A stretch of DNA of 64,000 nucleotides from Competibacter_A sp002352125 (GCA_035441325.1 DAOROA010000012.1:1-64000); one strand, 5' to 3'; counted from the stretch's first letter, positions 8,351-17,206 are shown. Translations and numbers: made by a program. The notes: generated by a model not told the origin, from the sequence alone.

Positions 8351-10318
8351 ATGATCGATACCGCCAAGCCATCCATACCATCCAAAGGCCGAACCCGTCG
8401 CGCCAACGCGCTGTCGTCGGGCTGCATGTTGGACGAATACCGTATCGACACCATTTTGGGTGCTGGTGGTTTTGGCGTGACCTACAAAGCGTGGGACACG
8501 CTGCTGGAGACGTGGGTAGCGATCAAGGAATACTTTCCGGTGGAGTGGTCGTTCCGGGATGCCGACGGGGTGACGGTTCACTCCAACACCCAAGGAGGCG
8601 ATGTTGGCGGCAACGACGAACGATTGTCGGATTACCTGTGGGGGCTGGAGCGTTTTTTGGATGAGGCGCGGGTGCTGGCGCGGGTCCAGCACCCGTTCGT
8701 GGTGCGGGTGAAGCGGTACTTCCGGGCGCACGGCACGGCTTACATCGTGATGGATTACGAGGACGGCGAGCCGCTGAACGCGATCCTGCAGGACGGCGAA
8801 ACGCTGAGCGAAGACGAGGTGCGGGGGTTGCTGGAAGACGTGCTGCCGGCGTTGCAGGCGGTGCACGAACAAGGGTTCCTGCACCGCGACATCAAGCCGG
8901 CCAACCTGTACGTGCGGGCGAGCGACCGCCGGGTGATCCTGATCGATTTCGGGGCGGCGCGGGCGGCGGTCGGCCGCCACAGCAAAAGCGTGACCAGCCT
9001 GGTCACCCCCGGCTATTCGCCGCCGGAGCAGTACACGACGCGCAACGACCGCTACGGCACCTGGACCGACGTGTACGCCCTCGGTGCCGTGCTGTATCGT
9101 TGCGTGACCGGCCGGCCGCCGACGGAAGCGGCCGAGCGTTTGCTGGAAGACAGCTTGGAACCGGCGGCGCGGGCGGGTGCAGGCCGTTACAGCGCCAGCC
9201 TGCTGCGGGTGATCGACCGGGCGCTGGCGGTGCGGCCGGAGCAGCGATTTCACACGGTGGCCGAGATGCAGGGGGCGCTGAACGATGCGCCAGAAGAAGA
9301 CGAGGACGGCGACAAAACGGTGATCCTGGCGCCGTTGGCGAGACCCACGGGCAAACCAACCCGACCAGCCCACAAGCCGGATGTGCCGCGTTTGATCGAA
9401 CCGCCGGTAGCGGCGGTGGTAGAACAGATCGCCGATGTCGGCCGGCCGGAAATCGTGCCGTCGCCCAACGCCAGCGGCAAATCGGCCGATCAACGGCTGG
9501 ACGTGCTGCGGTCATCACCGAGCACTGGTACGATCCGTCGACCGCGGCCAGCGGCGGTTCTGATCGGGGGGGCGGTGGCGGTGGCGGCCGTAGCAATCGT
9601 TTGGTTATGGCCATCTTCGCCCTCGCCGGAAGAGAAGCCACCACCTCGCTATAGCTTCGGCCAGCGGGAGACGCCGGCCGCAGCATCGAACGCCGGCCCC
9701 CCCCTCGTCGCTGGAGCATCGGTTTCGGCGGTGCCGTCCACAGTTCCCGTTACGGTTCGGGAGTCGGCCACGCCCGGAACGGTGTCCGGGTTACCGTCGG
9801 CGATAGGAGAGCCAACCATGCCCTCGCCGGCTACCGTGGATGGGCCGCCGCCGCCAGCGGACGAATCGCCGGCCGTGGAAACGCCGGAAGCGAGATCGCC
9901 GGTCGCCATACAGCCGGAGCTCTCGGCGCAATCCGCCGGGAAGGTGGACGCTGGATCAGAATCGCCGGCGGGATCCGGAAACGCAACCGCTGGGTCCACT
10001 TTGGTGCCGGCTCCGGCTCCCGAGAGCGCGCCGGAGCCGGCGGCCGGAACCGGTGCCGGATTTCTGGCGCCAAAAGCTGCTCCCTCTGCCGCCGCAGCGT
10101 ACACCGGATCGCCGGTCGCTCCTGTCGTTGCGAAACCGGCCGCGAACAAGCCGAGCATCCGGCCTCGGCCTACTCGACCGCAGGCCAGCAAAACCCGCCC
10201 CCGGTTTCAGCCCAGCGAAACGAGACCGGTAGCTCCAGCCGGAGAAAAACCGGTACTGGAGAGGGGTATTCGCAATCCTTGGGAATCTCCCGCTACGACA
10301 GGTTTTAACCAAAAATGA
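8351..10318 (+). CDS. Membrane-bound Ser/Thr protein kinase, copy 2
   Basis: 655 residues. The kinase domain (about 27-305) is nearly the same as copy 1: within the identical DNA block the HRDIKPAN and DFG motifs are unchanged, and the glycine loop is GAGGFG instead of GAGSFG. One transmembrane helix lies near residues 395-417 (AAVLIGGAVAVAAVAIVWLW), followed by a long Pro/Ala/Ser-rich tail ending NPWESPATTGFNQK. The tails of the two kinases have diverged far more than the catalytic domains, so the paralogues may answer different inputs but act on the same targets. The stop overlaps the next FHA gene as ATGA, which implies coupled translation. Confidence 0.92.
   Translation: MIDTAKPSIPSKGRTRRANALSSGCMLDEYRIDTILGAGGFGVTYKAWDTLLETWVAIKEYFPVEWSFRDADGVTVHSNTQGGDVGGNDERLSDYLWGLERFLDEARVLARVQHPFVVRVKRYFRAHGTAYIVMDYEDGEPLNAILQDGETLSEDEVRGLLEDVLPALQAVHEQGFLHRDIKPANLYVRASDRRVILIDFGAARAAVGRHSKSVTSLVTPGYSPPEQYTTRNDRYGTWTDVYALGAVLYRCVTGRPPTEAAERLLEDSLEPAARAGAGRYSASLLRVIDRALAVRPEQRFHTVAEMQGALNDAPEEDEDGDKTVILAPLARPTGKPTRPAHKPDVPRLIEPPVAAVVEQIADVGRPEIVPSPNASGKSADQRLDVLRSSPSTGTIRRPRPAAVLIGGAVAVAAVAIVWLWPSSPSPEEKPPPRYSFGQRETPAAASNAGPPLVAGASVSAVPSTVPVTVRESATPGTVSGLPSAIGEPTMPSPATVDGPPPPADESPAVETPEARSPVAIQPELSAQSAGKVDAGSESPAGSGNATAGSTLVPAPAPESAPEPAAGTGAGFLAPKAAPSAAAAYTGSPVAPVVAKPAANKPSIRPRPTRPQASKTRPRFQPSETRPVAPAGEKPVLERGIRNPWESPATTGFNQK
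8469..9272 (+). repeat. Direct repeat, copy B (804 bp, kinase domain)
   Basis: Identical partner of 6365-7168. Identity confined to the catalytic domain, with diverged flanks, suggests recent gene conversion on top of an older duplication. Confidence 0.9.
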
Positions 10319-10671
10319 AGTTCGCTTTTTGGTCTTTTTTTCGGCGACGACGCAACCGGTCAGAAACCGTATTTGTTGGGGCGAAATTCATCCGAACCGA
10401 TTCGTTGGGCGGAGGCGATCTGCGGCTGTGTTCGCCGTTGTGCCGGCTGGGCCGAGCACCGGATAACGATATCCGCTTCGATAACGATTCGGTCTCCGGC
10501 CATCATGCCGAAATCTACCATTTGCCCGATGGCACGTTCCAGATTTGCGACCTCGATTCCACCAACGGAACCTGGGTGAACAGACAACAGGTTCGTACCA
10601 AGATTCTGAAAAATGGCGATATATTAGAATTGGGTGAAGTGCGCCTCCATTTTCGGGCGGGCGACGACTGA
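10315..10671 (+). CDS. FHA-domain protein, short
   Basis: 118 residues made almost entirely of one forkhead-associated domain, a phospho-threonine recognition module. The signature residues are in order: GRAPDNDI, SVSGHHAEI, DSTNGTWVN. A short basic N-terminus (FFRRRRNRS) precedes it. The ATG at 10315 overlaps the kinase stop (ATGA), so the kinase and its likely reader are made together. Confidence 0.9.
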   Translation: MKFAFWSFFRRRRNRSETVFVGAKFIRTDSLGGGDLRLCSPLCRLGRAPDNDIRFDNDSVSGHHAEIYHLPDGTFQICDLDSTNGTWVNRQQVRTKILKNGDILELGEVRLHFRAGDD

Positions 10672-10714
10672 ACGTTAACCGACGACGGATCGTCTCTCTG
10701 TCGGAGAATGGGCT

Positions 10715-11227
10715 ATGCCCTTGTATCGTAGCTTCAACAAAGGTTCATCCACCTCGTCGGCAGTCGAACCAACCCGTCGCGTCGCGCGTCCCGAACCGAA
10801 GGCCAAACCGGGACCGAAATCGTCTCGAACGGCGGTTCCGGCTAAGCCGGTGCCGGCCATCGCGACGGCCAGCGATTCCCAGCTTGGTCCAGTCGTCGGT
10901 TGGCTGGCGATTGTCGCAGGTCCTGGGCGTGGCGAAGTGTTGCCGTTGCACTACGGTGTCAACGATATCGGTCGCGGAACAGGATCTCGGGTCAAGCTGG
11001 ATTTTGGTGATGCGACGATCGTATCCGACAATCAAGCGGCCATTATCTACACCGCACGCTCCCGTCGCTTTTATCTGCAATCGATTGCCGCAGAAGCTTG
11101 GATAAACGGCCGACCGGTTCGGGCATCCGAAGAATTGGCTGGTGGCGAAGTCCTGCAACTGGGACAGACTCGCCTGCGGTTCGTGCCGCTGTGCGGCCCG
11201 GATTTCGATTGGCGCGACGATGGCTAA
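10715..11227 (+). CDS. FHA-like domain protein with basic Pro/Lys-rich N-terminus
   Basis: 170 residues. Residues 1-60 are low-complexity and basic (RPEPKAKPGPKSS). Residues 60-165 form an FHA-type beta-sandwich with IGRGTGSRVKLDF, then a less conserved core (SDNQAAII instead of S..HA.I) and AWINGRPV. The His normally seen after the phospho-binding Ser is missing, so phospho-threonine binding may be weakened. It lies between the first FHA gene and the PP2C gene on the same strand. Confidence 0.8.
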   Translation: MPLYRSFNKGSSTSSAVEPTRRVARPEPKAKPGPKSSRTAVPAKPVPAIATASDSQLGPVVGWLAIVAGPGRGEVLPLHYGVNDIGRGTGSRVKLDFGDATIVSDNQAAIIYTARSRRFYLQSIAAEAWINGRPVRASEELAGGEVLQLGQTRLRFVPLCGPDFDWRDDG

Positions 11228-11242
11228 GATCGGGAGGCTAGC

Positions 11243-12106
11243 ATGGCGGCGTGGATTCACGACGAGGGCATGGCGCAAGGTAGTCGTTCCCGGCAAGAGG
11301 ACGACTACGGTGTATTCGAATTGCCGCCGGAGCTGGGAGCGGGGGATTTGCTGTTGGTCTTGGCCGACGGCATGGGCGGGGAACAAGCCGGTGCTTTGGC
11401 CAGCGCGCTAGCGGTTCGCGGCTTCGTCGAAACCTACGATGCCGTATCGGCCGCCTCCATTCCGGAGCGGCTCGAACGCACCTTGCGCTACGTAAATGAA
11501 CGGATGGCGCTGGAGGTGGCGGCCGACCCGGAAAATTTATACGGAATGGGTTGTACGCTACTGGCAGTAGTATTAGCCGATGAGGGGTTGTACTGGATCA
11601 GCGTCGGCGATTCGCCGCTATGGCTATGGCGGCGAGGACAGTTGCATCGCTTGAACCAAGATCACGCTTACCGCAGTGTCTTGGCAGATTGGGTGAACGC
11701 AGGAGAGATCAGCGCCGAGGAAGCTGCCTGTCATCCAGACCGCAACGCGCTCGTCAGCGCCGTGACCGGCGAGGCGTTGGAGCTGGTGGACTTGCCGCGC
11801 CAGCCTTGCTCGCTCAAGCCCAACGACCAAATTCTGCTGGCGAGCGATGGGGTGCTGACTTTGAGCGAACAGGAAATCGCTGCCTTGCTGAAAAAGGATG
11901 GACACTCCGCCGGGTCGCCCTGCCAGCGATTGTTGGCAGCGGTGGCGTCGCACCAACATCCGCAGCAGGATAACGTTACCGTGTTGTGGGCGCGGTCGGC
12001 GGCGGACTCAGCGACCGCGCCATCGCGGCATAGTGCCTGGTTGCGGACATCGCTGTTGGCTGGGGCGTTGGCGTTGCTGGTGTTCGGCGGCGCTTGGTGG
12101 TGGTAG
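11243..12106 (+). CDS. PP2C-family protein phosphatase with C-terminal membrane anchor
   Basis: 287 residues. The metal-binding motifs of PPM/PP2C phosphatases are present: RQEDDYG near the N-terminus, LADGMGG, the GDS of ISVGDSPLW, LASDGV, and QDNVTVLW near residue 240. The last 20 residues form a single hydrophobic helix (LLAGALALLVFGGAWWW), so the enzyme is probably tail-anchored facing the cytoplasm, where it can meet the two membrane kinases. It is the last gene of the kinase/FHA run, with 15 bases after the second FHA gene, and is convergent with gph only 3 bases away. Confidence 0.92.
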   Translation: MAAWIHDEGMAQGSRSRQEDDYGVFELPPELGAGDLLLVLADGMGGEQAGALASALAVRGFVETYDAVSAASIPERLERTLRYVNERMALEVAADPENLYGMGCTLLAVVLADEGLYWISVGDSPLWLWRRGQLHRLNQDHAYRSVLADWVNAGEISAEEAACHPDRNALVSAVTGEALELVDLPRQPCSLKPNDQILLASDGVLTLSEQEIAALLKKDGHSAGSPCQRLLAAVASHQHPQQDNVTVLWARSAADSATAPSRHSAWLRTSLLAGALALLVFGGAWWW

Positions 12107-12109
12107 CAA

Positions 12110-12862
12110 TTACGGTGAAGAAGCACCGGCGGCGCTATCCGGCGTCTCTGCGATGCCTTGGTTGTGCTGACGGGCTGGGATCGGCGCACCCAGCCAATCG
12201 AGCAAATCGCCGGGTCGTTCCAGAAAGCCGTCGGCGCCCCATTCTTCCGGCCGATCTTCGAGGCTCAGATAACCGAAGCTCGCTACTAGCGTGCGCATAC
12301 CTGCCCGGCTGCCGGCCAGCATGTCGCGTTCGGCATCGCCCACGTACAGCGAGCGAGCGGGCATTGCACCCACCCGCTCGCAAGCGTACAGCAGCGGATC
12401 CGGATCGGGCTTGCGCTTGTGGAGCGTGTCGCCGCTCACCACGCAGGCCGCTCGCTGCCAAAGGTCGAGTGCTTTCAGTAGCGGTTCGGTCAACCATCCT
12501 GGCTTGTTGGTGACGACCCCCCAGCAGATGGCGTTAGCCTCCAGATAGGCCAGCACGTCCCCCATGCCAGGAAAAAGCGCGGTTTCGACGGCGATAGCTT
12601 GGCGGTAGAGTGTCAGGAAGCGTTGGTCGAATTCCGCGTAAAGCGGATCGTCCGGCGTCAGCCCGAAACAGACTTTCAGCATTCCCGGCGAGCCTTGCGA
12701 AATGGTGGGGCGGATGAGTTCGAGCGGCAAATCGTCGCTTCCGCGTTCGCGGCGCAGCCGGTTCAGCGCCGCTGCCAGATCCGGGGCGGTGTCCAGCAAC
12801 GTACCGTCCAGATCGAACAGTACGCAGGTGGGCGGGGCGACGTGGGCCGCACGAGCGGTCAT
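12110..12862 (-). CDS. gph: Phosphoglycolate phosphatase, HAD family
   Basis: About 250 residues. HAD motif I is FDLDGTLLDTAPD, motif II is VVTNKPG, motif III the Lys in HKRKPDPDP, and motif IV VGDAERD. It removes phosphate from 2-phosphoglycolate produced by DNA repair and oxygenation reactions. The start chosen is ATG 12862, which overlaps the ubiG stop codon as ATGA; a frame from 12883 would run further into ubiG. The order mtaD-ubiG-gph is conserved in Pseudomonas and relatives. Confidence 0.93.
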   Translation of the reverse strand: MTARAAHVAPPTCVLFDLDGTLLDTAPDLAAALNRLRRERGSDDLPLELIRPTISQGSPGMLKVCFGLTPDDPLYAEFDQRFLTLYRQAIAVETALFPGMGDVLAYLEANAICWGVVTNKPGWLTEPLLKALDLWQRAACVVSGDTLHKRKPDPDPLLYACERVGAMPARSLYVGDAERDMLAGSRAGMRTLVASFGYLSLEDRPEEWGADGFLERPGDLLDWLGAPIPARQHNQGIAETPDSAAGASSP

Positions 12863-13578
12863 GCCGAATCGTCCGGCCGACAATGAACCAAGTAGTTGAC
12901 CGATACCCCAGGTCCCAGCGAATAGCGGCGGAATAGGGGGTTATAGTGCATGCCGACGAGATGCCGAAATGCCAACCCGGCGGTTCGCATCCAGCCGTCG
13001 AGCTCCGAGGGTCGGACGAACTTGCGGTAGTCGTGCGTGCCTTTTGGTAGCAGCCGCAACACGTATTCCGCGCCGATGACGGCGAATAGATAAGCTTTCG
13101 GAGTGCGGTTGATGGTGGAGAAAAACGCGTGACCGTCCGGCTTGAGCAGCCGGGCGCAAGCCCGAATCGTCGAAGCCGGATCGGGTACGTGCTCCAACAT
13201 TTCCATGCAGGTCACGATGTCGAAACTGGCCGGTTCGTTTTCGGCCAATTCTTCGGCGGTAGTTCGCCGGTAATCCAGCACCGCGCCAGACTCCAACTGG
13301 TGCAAACGCGCGACCGCTAGCGGTGCCTCGCCCATGTCGATGCCGATAACTTGAGCGCCGCGCAGGGCCATGCTTTCGGCCAAAATACCGCCGCCGCAGC
13401 CGACGTCGAGCGTCCGCTTGCCGGACAACCCGCCCGCTCGTTCGTCGATGTAGTGCAGGCGCAACGGATTGATATCGTGCAGCGGCTTGAATTCGCTGTC
13501 CGGGTCCCACCAGCGGCTGGCGAGTTCCTCGAATTTGGCGATTTCTCCAAAATCCACGTTCGGGTTAGCAGTCGTCAT
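12859..13578 (-). CDS. ubiG: Ubiquinone biosynthesis O-methyltransferase UbiG
   Basis: 239 residues. Carries out both O-methylations of the ubiquinone ring using S-adenosylmethionine. The N-terminus NVDFGEIAKFEELASRWWD and the SAM-binding LDVGCGGGILAE are diagnostic, with CMEMLEHVPDP as post-motif. It is translationally coupled to gph. It supports aerobic or nitrate respiration with ubiquinone and therefore fits the ETF-QO and FixCX quinone reductases in the window. Confidence 0.96.
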   Translation of the reverse strand: MTTANPNVDFGEIAKFEELASRWWDPDSEFKPLHDINPLRLHYIDERAGGLSGKRTLDVGCGGGILAESMALRGAQVIGIDMGEAPLAVARLHQLESGAVLDYRRTTAEELAENEPASFDIVTCMEMLEHVPDPASTIRACARLLKPDGHAFFSTINRTPKAYLFAVIGAEYVLRLLPKGTHDYRKFVRPSELDGWMRTAGLAFRHLVGMHYNPLFRRYSLGPGVSVNYLVHCRPDDSA

Positions 13579-13650
13579 ATCCTGTTTCGTGGCGGCTAGA
13601 GTTCGAGTTAAAAGTTGTTGCTGGCGGGTTCGATCGAGAATCGTCGAATT

Positions 13651-14979
13651 TTACGCTCCGTGTTCGGCGGCGATTTTTTGCCGCCAGCCTCGCGCTCGTC
13701 GGATCAGGTCGCCGATGTCGAGCGTGGTCAATCGGCGGTCGGCCAGCAGTCTTCGACCGGCGACCCAGACGTCGGTGACCTGATGACGGCCGGCGGCGTA
13801 AACCAGTTGCGAAATCGGATTGTAGACCGGTTCGGTTTCTGGTTGGCCAAAGTCGACAGCGACGATGTCGGCAGCTTTGCCCGGTTCCAGCGAACCGGTC
13901 TTGGCCGCTAGCCCCAGCGCTCGGGCGCCGTTGAGCGTCGCCATGCGCAGTATGCGGGTTGCCGGTAACGTTGCGGCATCGCCGGCAACGCCTTTGCCGA
14001 GGAGAGCGGCGGTGCGCAGCTCGCCGAACAGGTCGAGATCGTTATTGCTGGCCGCGCCGTCGGTGCCGATGGCAACGTTGACTCCGGCGGCATCGAGCCG
14101 AGCGGTCGGGCAGAAACCGCTGGCCAGTTTGAGATTGGATTCCGGACAGTGCGCGACGTGAGCACCGGCCTCCGCCAGCCGTTCGATCTCGGCGGTTTCG
14201 AGTTGGGTCATGTGCACGGCCAGCAACCGCGGCGTCAATAGTCCCGATCGCGCCAACCGTTCCAGCGGCCGGCAACCGTGCTCGGCTTGAAATTGGGCCA
14301 CTTCGTCGGCGGTTTCGTGAACGTGGATATGGATGGGAACGTTCAAGTCGTCGGCCAAGCGGCCGATCCGTTCCAGCGCCGGCGCCGAAACCGTGTAAGG
14401 AGCGTGCGGCGCCAGCGCGGTACTCACCAGCGAGTCGGTTTGCAGCGTGTCGTGCAGCTTCAAGCCCTTGTCCAGATAATCGTCCACGTTTTGCGCGTAG
14501 GCGGTCGGGAAATCCAGGGCGATCAGACCTACGCAGGCGCGTATTCCGCACTCTTGCGCGACGGCGGCGACCGCGTCCGGAAACATGTACATATCGTTGA
14601 AGCAGGTGGTTCCACCTCGCAGCATTTCCGCTATGGCCAATTGCGCGCCATCGCGAACGAAGCCGGGACTAACCCATCGTGCCTCGACGGGCCAAATATG
14701 GTCTCGCAACCAGGTCATCAGCGGCAGGTCATCGGCCAACCCGCGCAGCAAGGTCATGCTGGCGTGAGTGTGGACGTTGATCAATCCGGGCATCAGAACG
14801 TGCCGGTCGAAGTCTAGGCGGGTTTCGGGGCGGTAGCGGGTCGCCGCATCGTCCCGGGGCAGGATGGCGAGAATGCGGCCGTCCTGGATTGCCAATGCGT
14901 GATGTTCGAGAACCAGCCCCTCCGGTTCGACCGGAACGATCCAGCGGGCGTTGATCAGAGTGGCGATGGCTTGCGGCAT
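13651..14979 (-). CDS. mtaD: 5-methylthioadenosine/S-adenosylhomocysteine deaminase-like amidohydrolase
   Basis: 442 residues from the ATG at 14979, which has a GGAG site 8 bases upstream; the frame extends to 14997 without one. Metal ligands are visible as HTHASMTLLRG, a central HVHE (IHIHVHETADE), and GTDGAASNNDLDL. The family deaminates methylthioadenosine or S-adenosylhomocysteine. MtnA of methionine salvage lies 1 kb away in the opposite direction, which supports the substrate. Only the intervening OmpA-like gene separates them. Confidence 0.88.
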   Translation of the reverse strand: MPQAIATLINARWIVPVEPEGLVLEHHALAIQDGRILAILPRDDAATRYRPETRLDFDRHVLMPGLINVHTHASMTLLRGLADDLPLMTWLRDHIWPVEARWVSPGFVRDGAQLAIAEMLRGGTTCFNDMYMFPDAVAAVAQECGIRACVGLIALDFPTAYAQNVDDYLDKGLKLHDTLQTDSLVSTALAPHAPYTVSAPALERIGRLADDLNVPIHIHVHETADEVAQFQAEHGCRPLERLARSGLLTPRLLAVHMTQLETAEIERLAEAGAHVAHCPESNLKLASGFCPTARLDAAGVNVAIGTDGAASNNDLDLFGELRTAALLGKGVAGDAATLPATRILRMATLNGARALGLAAKTGSLEPGKAADIVAVDFGQPETEPVYNPISQLVYAAGRHQVTDVWVAGRRLLADRRLTTLDIGDLIRRARGWRQKIAAEHGA

Positions 14980-15032
14980 TTGCGGTTCTCCGAGCATTGG
15001 CGTCGGATTATAAGATGGAACCGCGAACAGGC

Positions 15033-15061
15033 AAAAAAAAACGCCCCGGCGGACCGGGGCG
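15033..15061 (-). terminator. Rho-independent terminator of the OmpA-like gene
   Basis: An 8-bp stem CGCCCCGG/CCGGGGCG with a 4-base loop is followed, on the minus strand, by a run of nine T. It lies 25 bases after the stop codon of the OmpA-like gene. Confidence 0.92.
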
Positions 15062-15085
15062 CAGATACGGCGAGGCGAGCGGCAA

Positions 15086-15697
15086 TTACTCGCGGCACGT
15101 CTCCGTGACCGTAGTGATCTCTACGCGGCGGTTCTGGGCGCGGCCTTCCGGATTGTCCCGGCCGTTCGGCAGGGTGTTGGGCGCGACCGGCTGGGATTCG
15201 CCCATGCTGCTGGCGGCAAGTTTGCGGCTCGGCACGTTCCGGGACGCTAAATAGCTGGCCACGGTATCGGCGCGGCGCTGGCCCAGCCGCAAGTTGTAGG
15301 CGTCGGTGCCCTTGCTGTCGGTGTGACCGACGACCTTGACCGTGGAAACCCGCTCGGCCCGGTTGATGTCGGAGGCCAGTTGGTCGAGTCTGGCGCGTCC
15401 TCTCGGCTTCAGCTCGGAGCGGTCGAAATCGAAGAGCGTATCGGTGCCCAGAGTGATTTTTTCGCACTGCGGCTGAGCCGGCTCGACCGCCACTTGTCCG
15501 CCGCATTCCGGAACGTCTTTTTCGGGGGTCCACCACGGGGTGCGGATGCAGCGGCCGTAAGGATCCTTGACGATTTTGTCCCAAGGATCGACAGCGTAGA
15601 TGCAGCCATATTTGTTGATCGCGTGGGCGGGTAGGGCCGCGAACAACATCATCGAGGCAGCCAAGCCCAAGCCAAGCTTATGCAGTTTTGCTTTCAT
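15086..15697 (-). CDS. OmpA-family outer-membrane/peptidoglycan-binding protein
   Basis: 203 residues from ATG 15697, preceded by GGGAGAG. A signal peptide (MKAKLHKLGLGL... to PAHA) is cleaved after about residue 26. The mature protein starts with a Cys-containing segment (YGCIYAVDPWDK) and ends with an OmpA C-terminal domain: TLFDFDRSELKPRG, VVGHTDSKGTDAYNLRLGQRRAD, and NRRVEI. No beta-barrel domain precedes it, so it is probably periplasmic and tethers to peptidoglycan. A longer frame from 15745 has no signal-peptide start and is rejected. Confidence 0.9.
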   Translation of the reverse strand: MKAKLHKLGLGLAASMMLFAALPAHAINKYGCIYAVDPWDKIVKDPYGRCIRTPWWTPEKDVPECGGQVAVEPAQPQCEKITLGTDTLFDFDRSELKPRGRARLDQLASDINRAERVSTVKVVGHTDSKGTDAYNLRLGQRRADTVASYLASRNVPSRKLAASSMGESQPVAPNTLPNGRDNPEGRAQNRRVEITTVTETCRE

Positions 15698-15811
15698 CGG
15701 TATACTCTCCCAAAAATAGGCACGAAAAATTTCTGTGCGTGGCACGTTGTCAGTCTCAGATTGCGGAAACCGGGGTCGGTTAAACCGCGATCATCCACTT
15801 GGCCAGTATAC

Positions 15812-15847
15812 CCGACCGATGAGCGCTGCAAGCAGCGAATCGGTCGG
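15812..15847. promoter_or_regulatory. Large hairpin in the ompA-like/mtnA divergent intergenic region
   Basis: Outer arms CCGACCGAT (15812-15820) and ATCGGTCGG (15839-15847) enclose a second perfect stem CGCTG/CAGCG with a CAAG loop. No T tract follows on either strand. It lies in the upstream region of the OmpA-like gene and may act in its leader RNA or as an operator. The rest of the 350-base intergenic region is AT-rich and must contain both promoters, but I see no clear consensus boxes. Confidence 0.55.
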
Positions 15848-16048
15848 CCATGATGCGTAATGATACAACGTTGTGTCAGAATTGCAAAAAATGTTGTGCC
15901 AACAATAAATGATCTAATTTTGCGCGTTATCTCGGCATTTTGGCAAGAATTTTTTACGATAGCTGGCCTTGGGCTAAGCTTGTCGTAAGATTGAAACAAG
16001 CAATTATTTAACTTATTTCCCAAAATTTTTCATCGAATCGAGTCCGTC

Positions 16049-17104
16049 ATGTCGCACCATGATCGCGTGCGCGCCGTCGTCTGGCGCGAAGATGCTCTTG
16101 AACTTCTGGATCAGCGCCTGTTGCCGGGAACGATGTGTTATCGGCGACTGACCACCGCCGCCGAAGTAGCTCAAGCGATCCGCGAAATGGTGGTGCGCGG
16201 CGCGCCAGCTATCGGCGTCACCGCCGCCTACGGAGTGGTATTGGCAGCCAGAATTCGTCATGCTAACGATACGAATCGCTGGCGAGCGTCGATCGAAGAG
16301 GATTTGGCCCTGCTGGCCGCTGCTCGCCCAACCGCCGTCAATTTGTGCTGGGCGCTACGGCGGATGGAACGCGTGATTGCCGAACGGGGTGGCGAGCCGA
16401 TGGAACGTTTGCTGGCCGAAGCGCAGGCGATCCACCGAGAAGATATCGCCGGCAACCGGCGAATGGGGCAATTGGGAGCAGGACTGTTGGGCGAACGGGG
16501 AGCGGTACTGACTCATTGTAATACCGGCTCGCTGGCGACCGGCGGCTATGGAACGGCCTTGGGCGTGATCCGCTCGGGGTACGAGGCGGGGTTGATCGAA
16601 CGAGTCTATGCCGACGAAACTCGGCCGTGGCTGCAAGGGGCACGATTGACGGCTTGGGAGCTGGTGCAAGATGGAATTCCCGTCACCCTCCTGGCGGACG
16701 GGGCGGCGGCGGCCCTGATGCGGAGGGGCGGGATACGTTGGGCCATCGTTGGCGCGGACCGGATCGCTGCCAACGGCGATGTCGCCAACAAGATCGGTAC
16801 CTATCATCTGGCGGTGGCGGCTCGCTATCACGGCGTGCGCTTTATGGTGGTGGCGCCGGTCTCGACGGTGGATATCGATATCCCCGACGGGACCGCTATT
16901 CCCATCGAACAACGCGCGGCCGAGGAGCTGTTGACGCTAGGCGGGCAAACGGTTGCGGCGGTGGGGGCGGACGCGTGGAATCCGTCGTTCGACGTGACAC
17001 CGGCGGCACTGGTAGATGCGCTGGTCACGGAGCGCGGCGTGGTGCTGGCGCCGGATGCAGAGAAGATGGCGCGCTTGATGGCGAGTCGAGGCGAGGGTCA
17101 ATAG
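16049..17104 (+). CDS. mtnA: Methylthioribose-1-phosphate isomerase
   Basis: 351 residues. Converts methylthioribose-1-phosphate to methylthioribulose-1-phosphate in methionine salvage. Family hallmarks are REMVVRGAPAIGVTAAYG, the catalytic Cys in LTHCNTGSLATGGYGTA, and the catalytic Asp in VGADRIAANGDVANKIGT, and the end FDVTPA. It differs from eIF2B-type regulatory subunits by both catalytic residues being present. It is divergent from the mtaD side. Confidence 0.95.
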   Translation: MSHHDRVRAVVWREDALELLDQRLLPGTMCYRRLTTAAEVAQAIREMVVRGAPAIGVTAAYGVVLAARIRHANDTNRWRASIEEDLALLAAARPTAVNLCWALRRMERVIAERGGEPMERLLAEAQAIHREDIAGNRRMGQLGAGLLGERGAVLTHCNTGSLATGGYGTALGVIRSGYEAGLIERVYADETRPWLQGARLTAWELVQDGIPVTLLADGAAAALMRRGGIRWAIVGADRIAANGDVANKIGTYHLAVAARYHGVRFMVVAPVSTVDIDIPDGTAIPIEQRAAEELLTLGGQTVAAVGADAWNPSFDVTPAALVDALVTERGVVLAPDAEKMARLMASRGEGQ

Positions 17105-17152
17105 CGCAGTGGTGCGCGGCGTGAGCGGCAACCACATGAAAAGAATTAATGA

Positions 17153-17199
17153 CCGGCACGACGACGAACGCGCTGGGAGCGCGCCCAGCGTCGTACCGG
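17153..17199. terminator. Long hairpin between convergent mtnA and fba
   Basis: Outer arms CCGGCACGACG and CGTCGTACCGG (one mismatch) and an inner perfect CGCTGGG/CCCAGCG stem lie between the two gene ends. There is no strong T tract, though the minus-strand side runs into AT-rich DNA. It probably serves as a bidirectional transcript end. Confidence 0.55.
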
Positions 17200-17206
17200 A
17201 ATGCGA

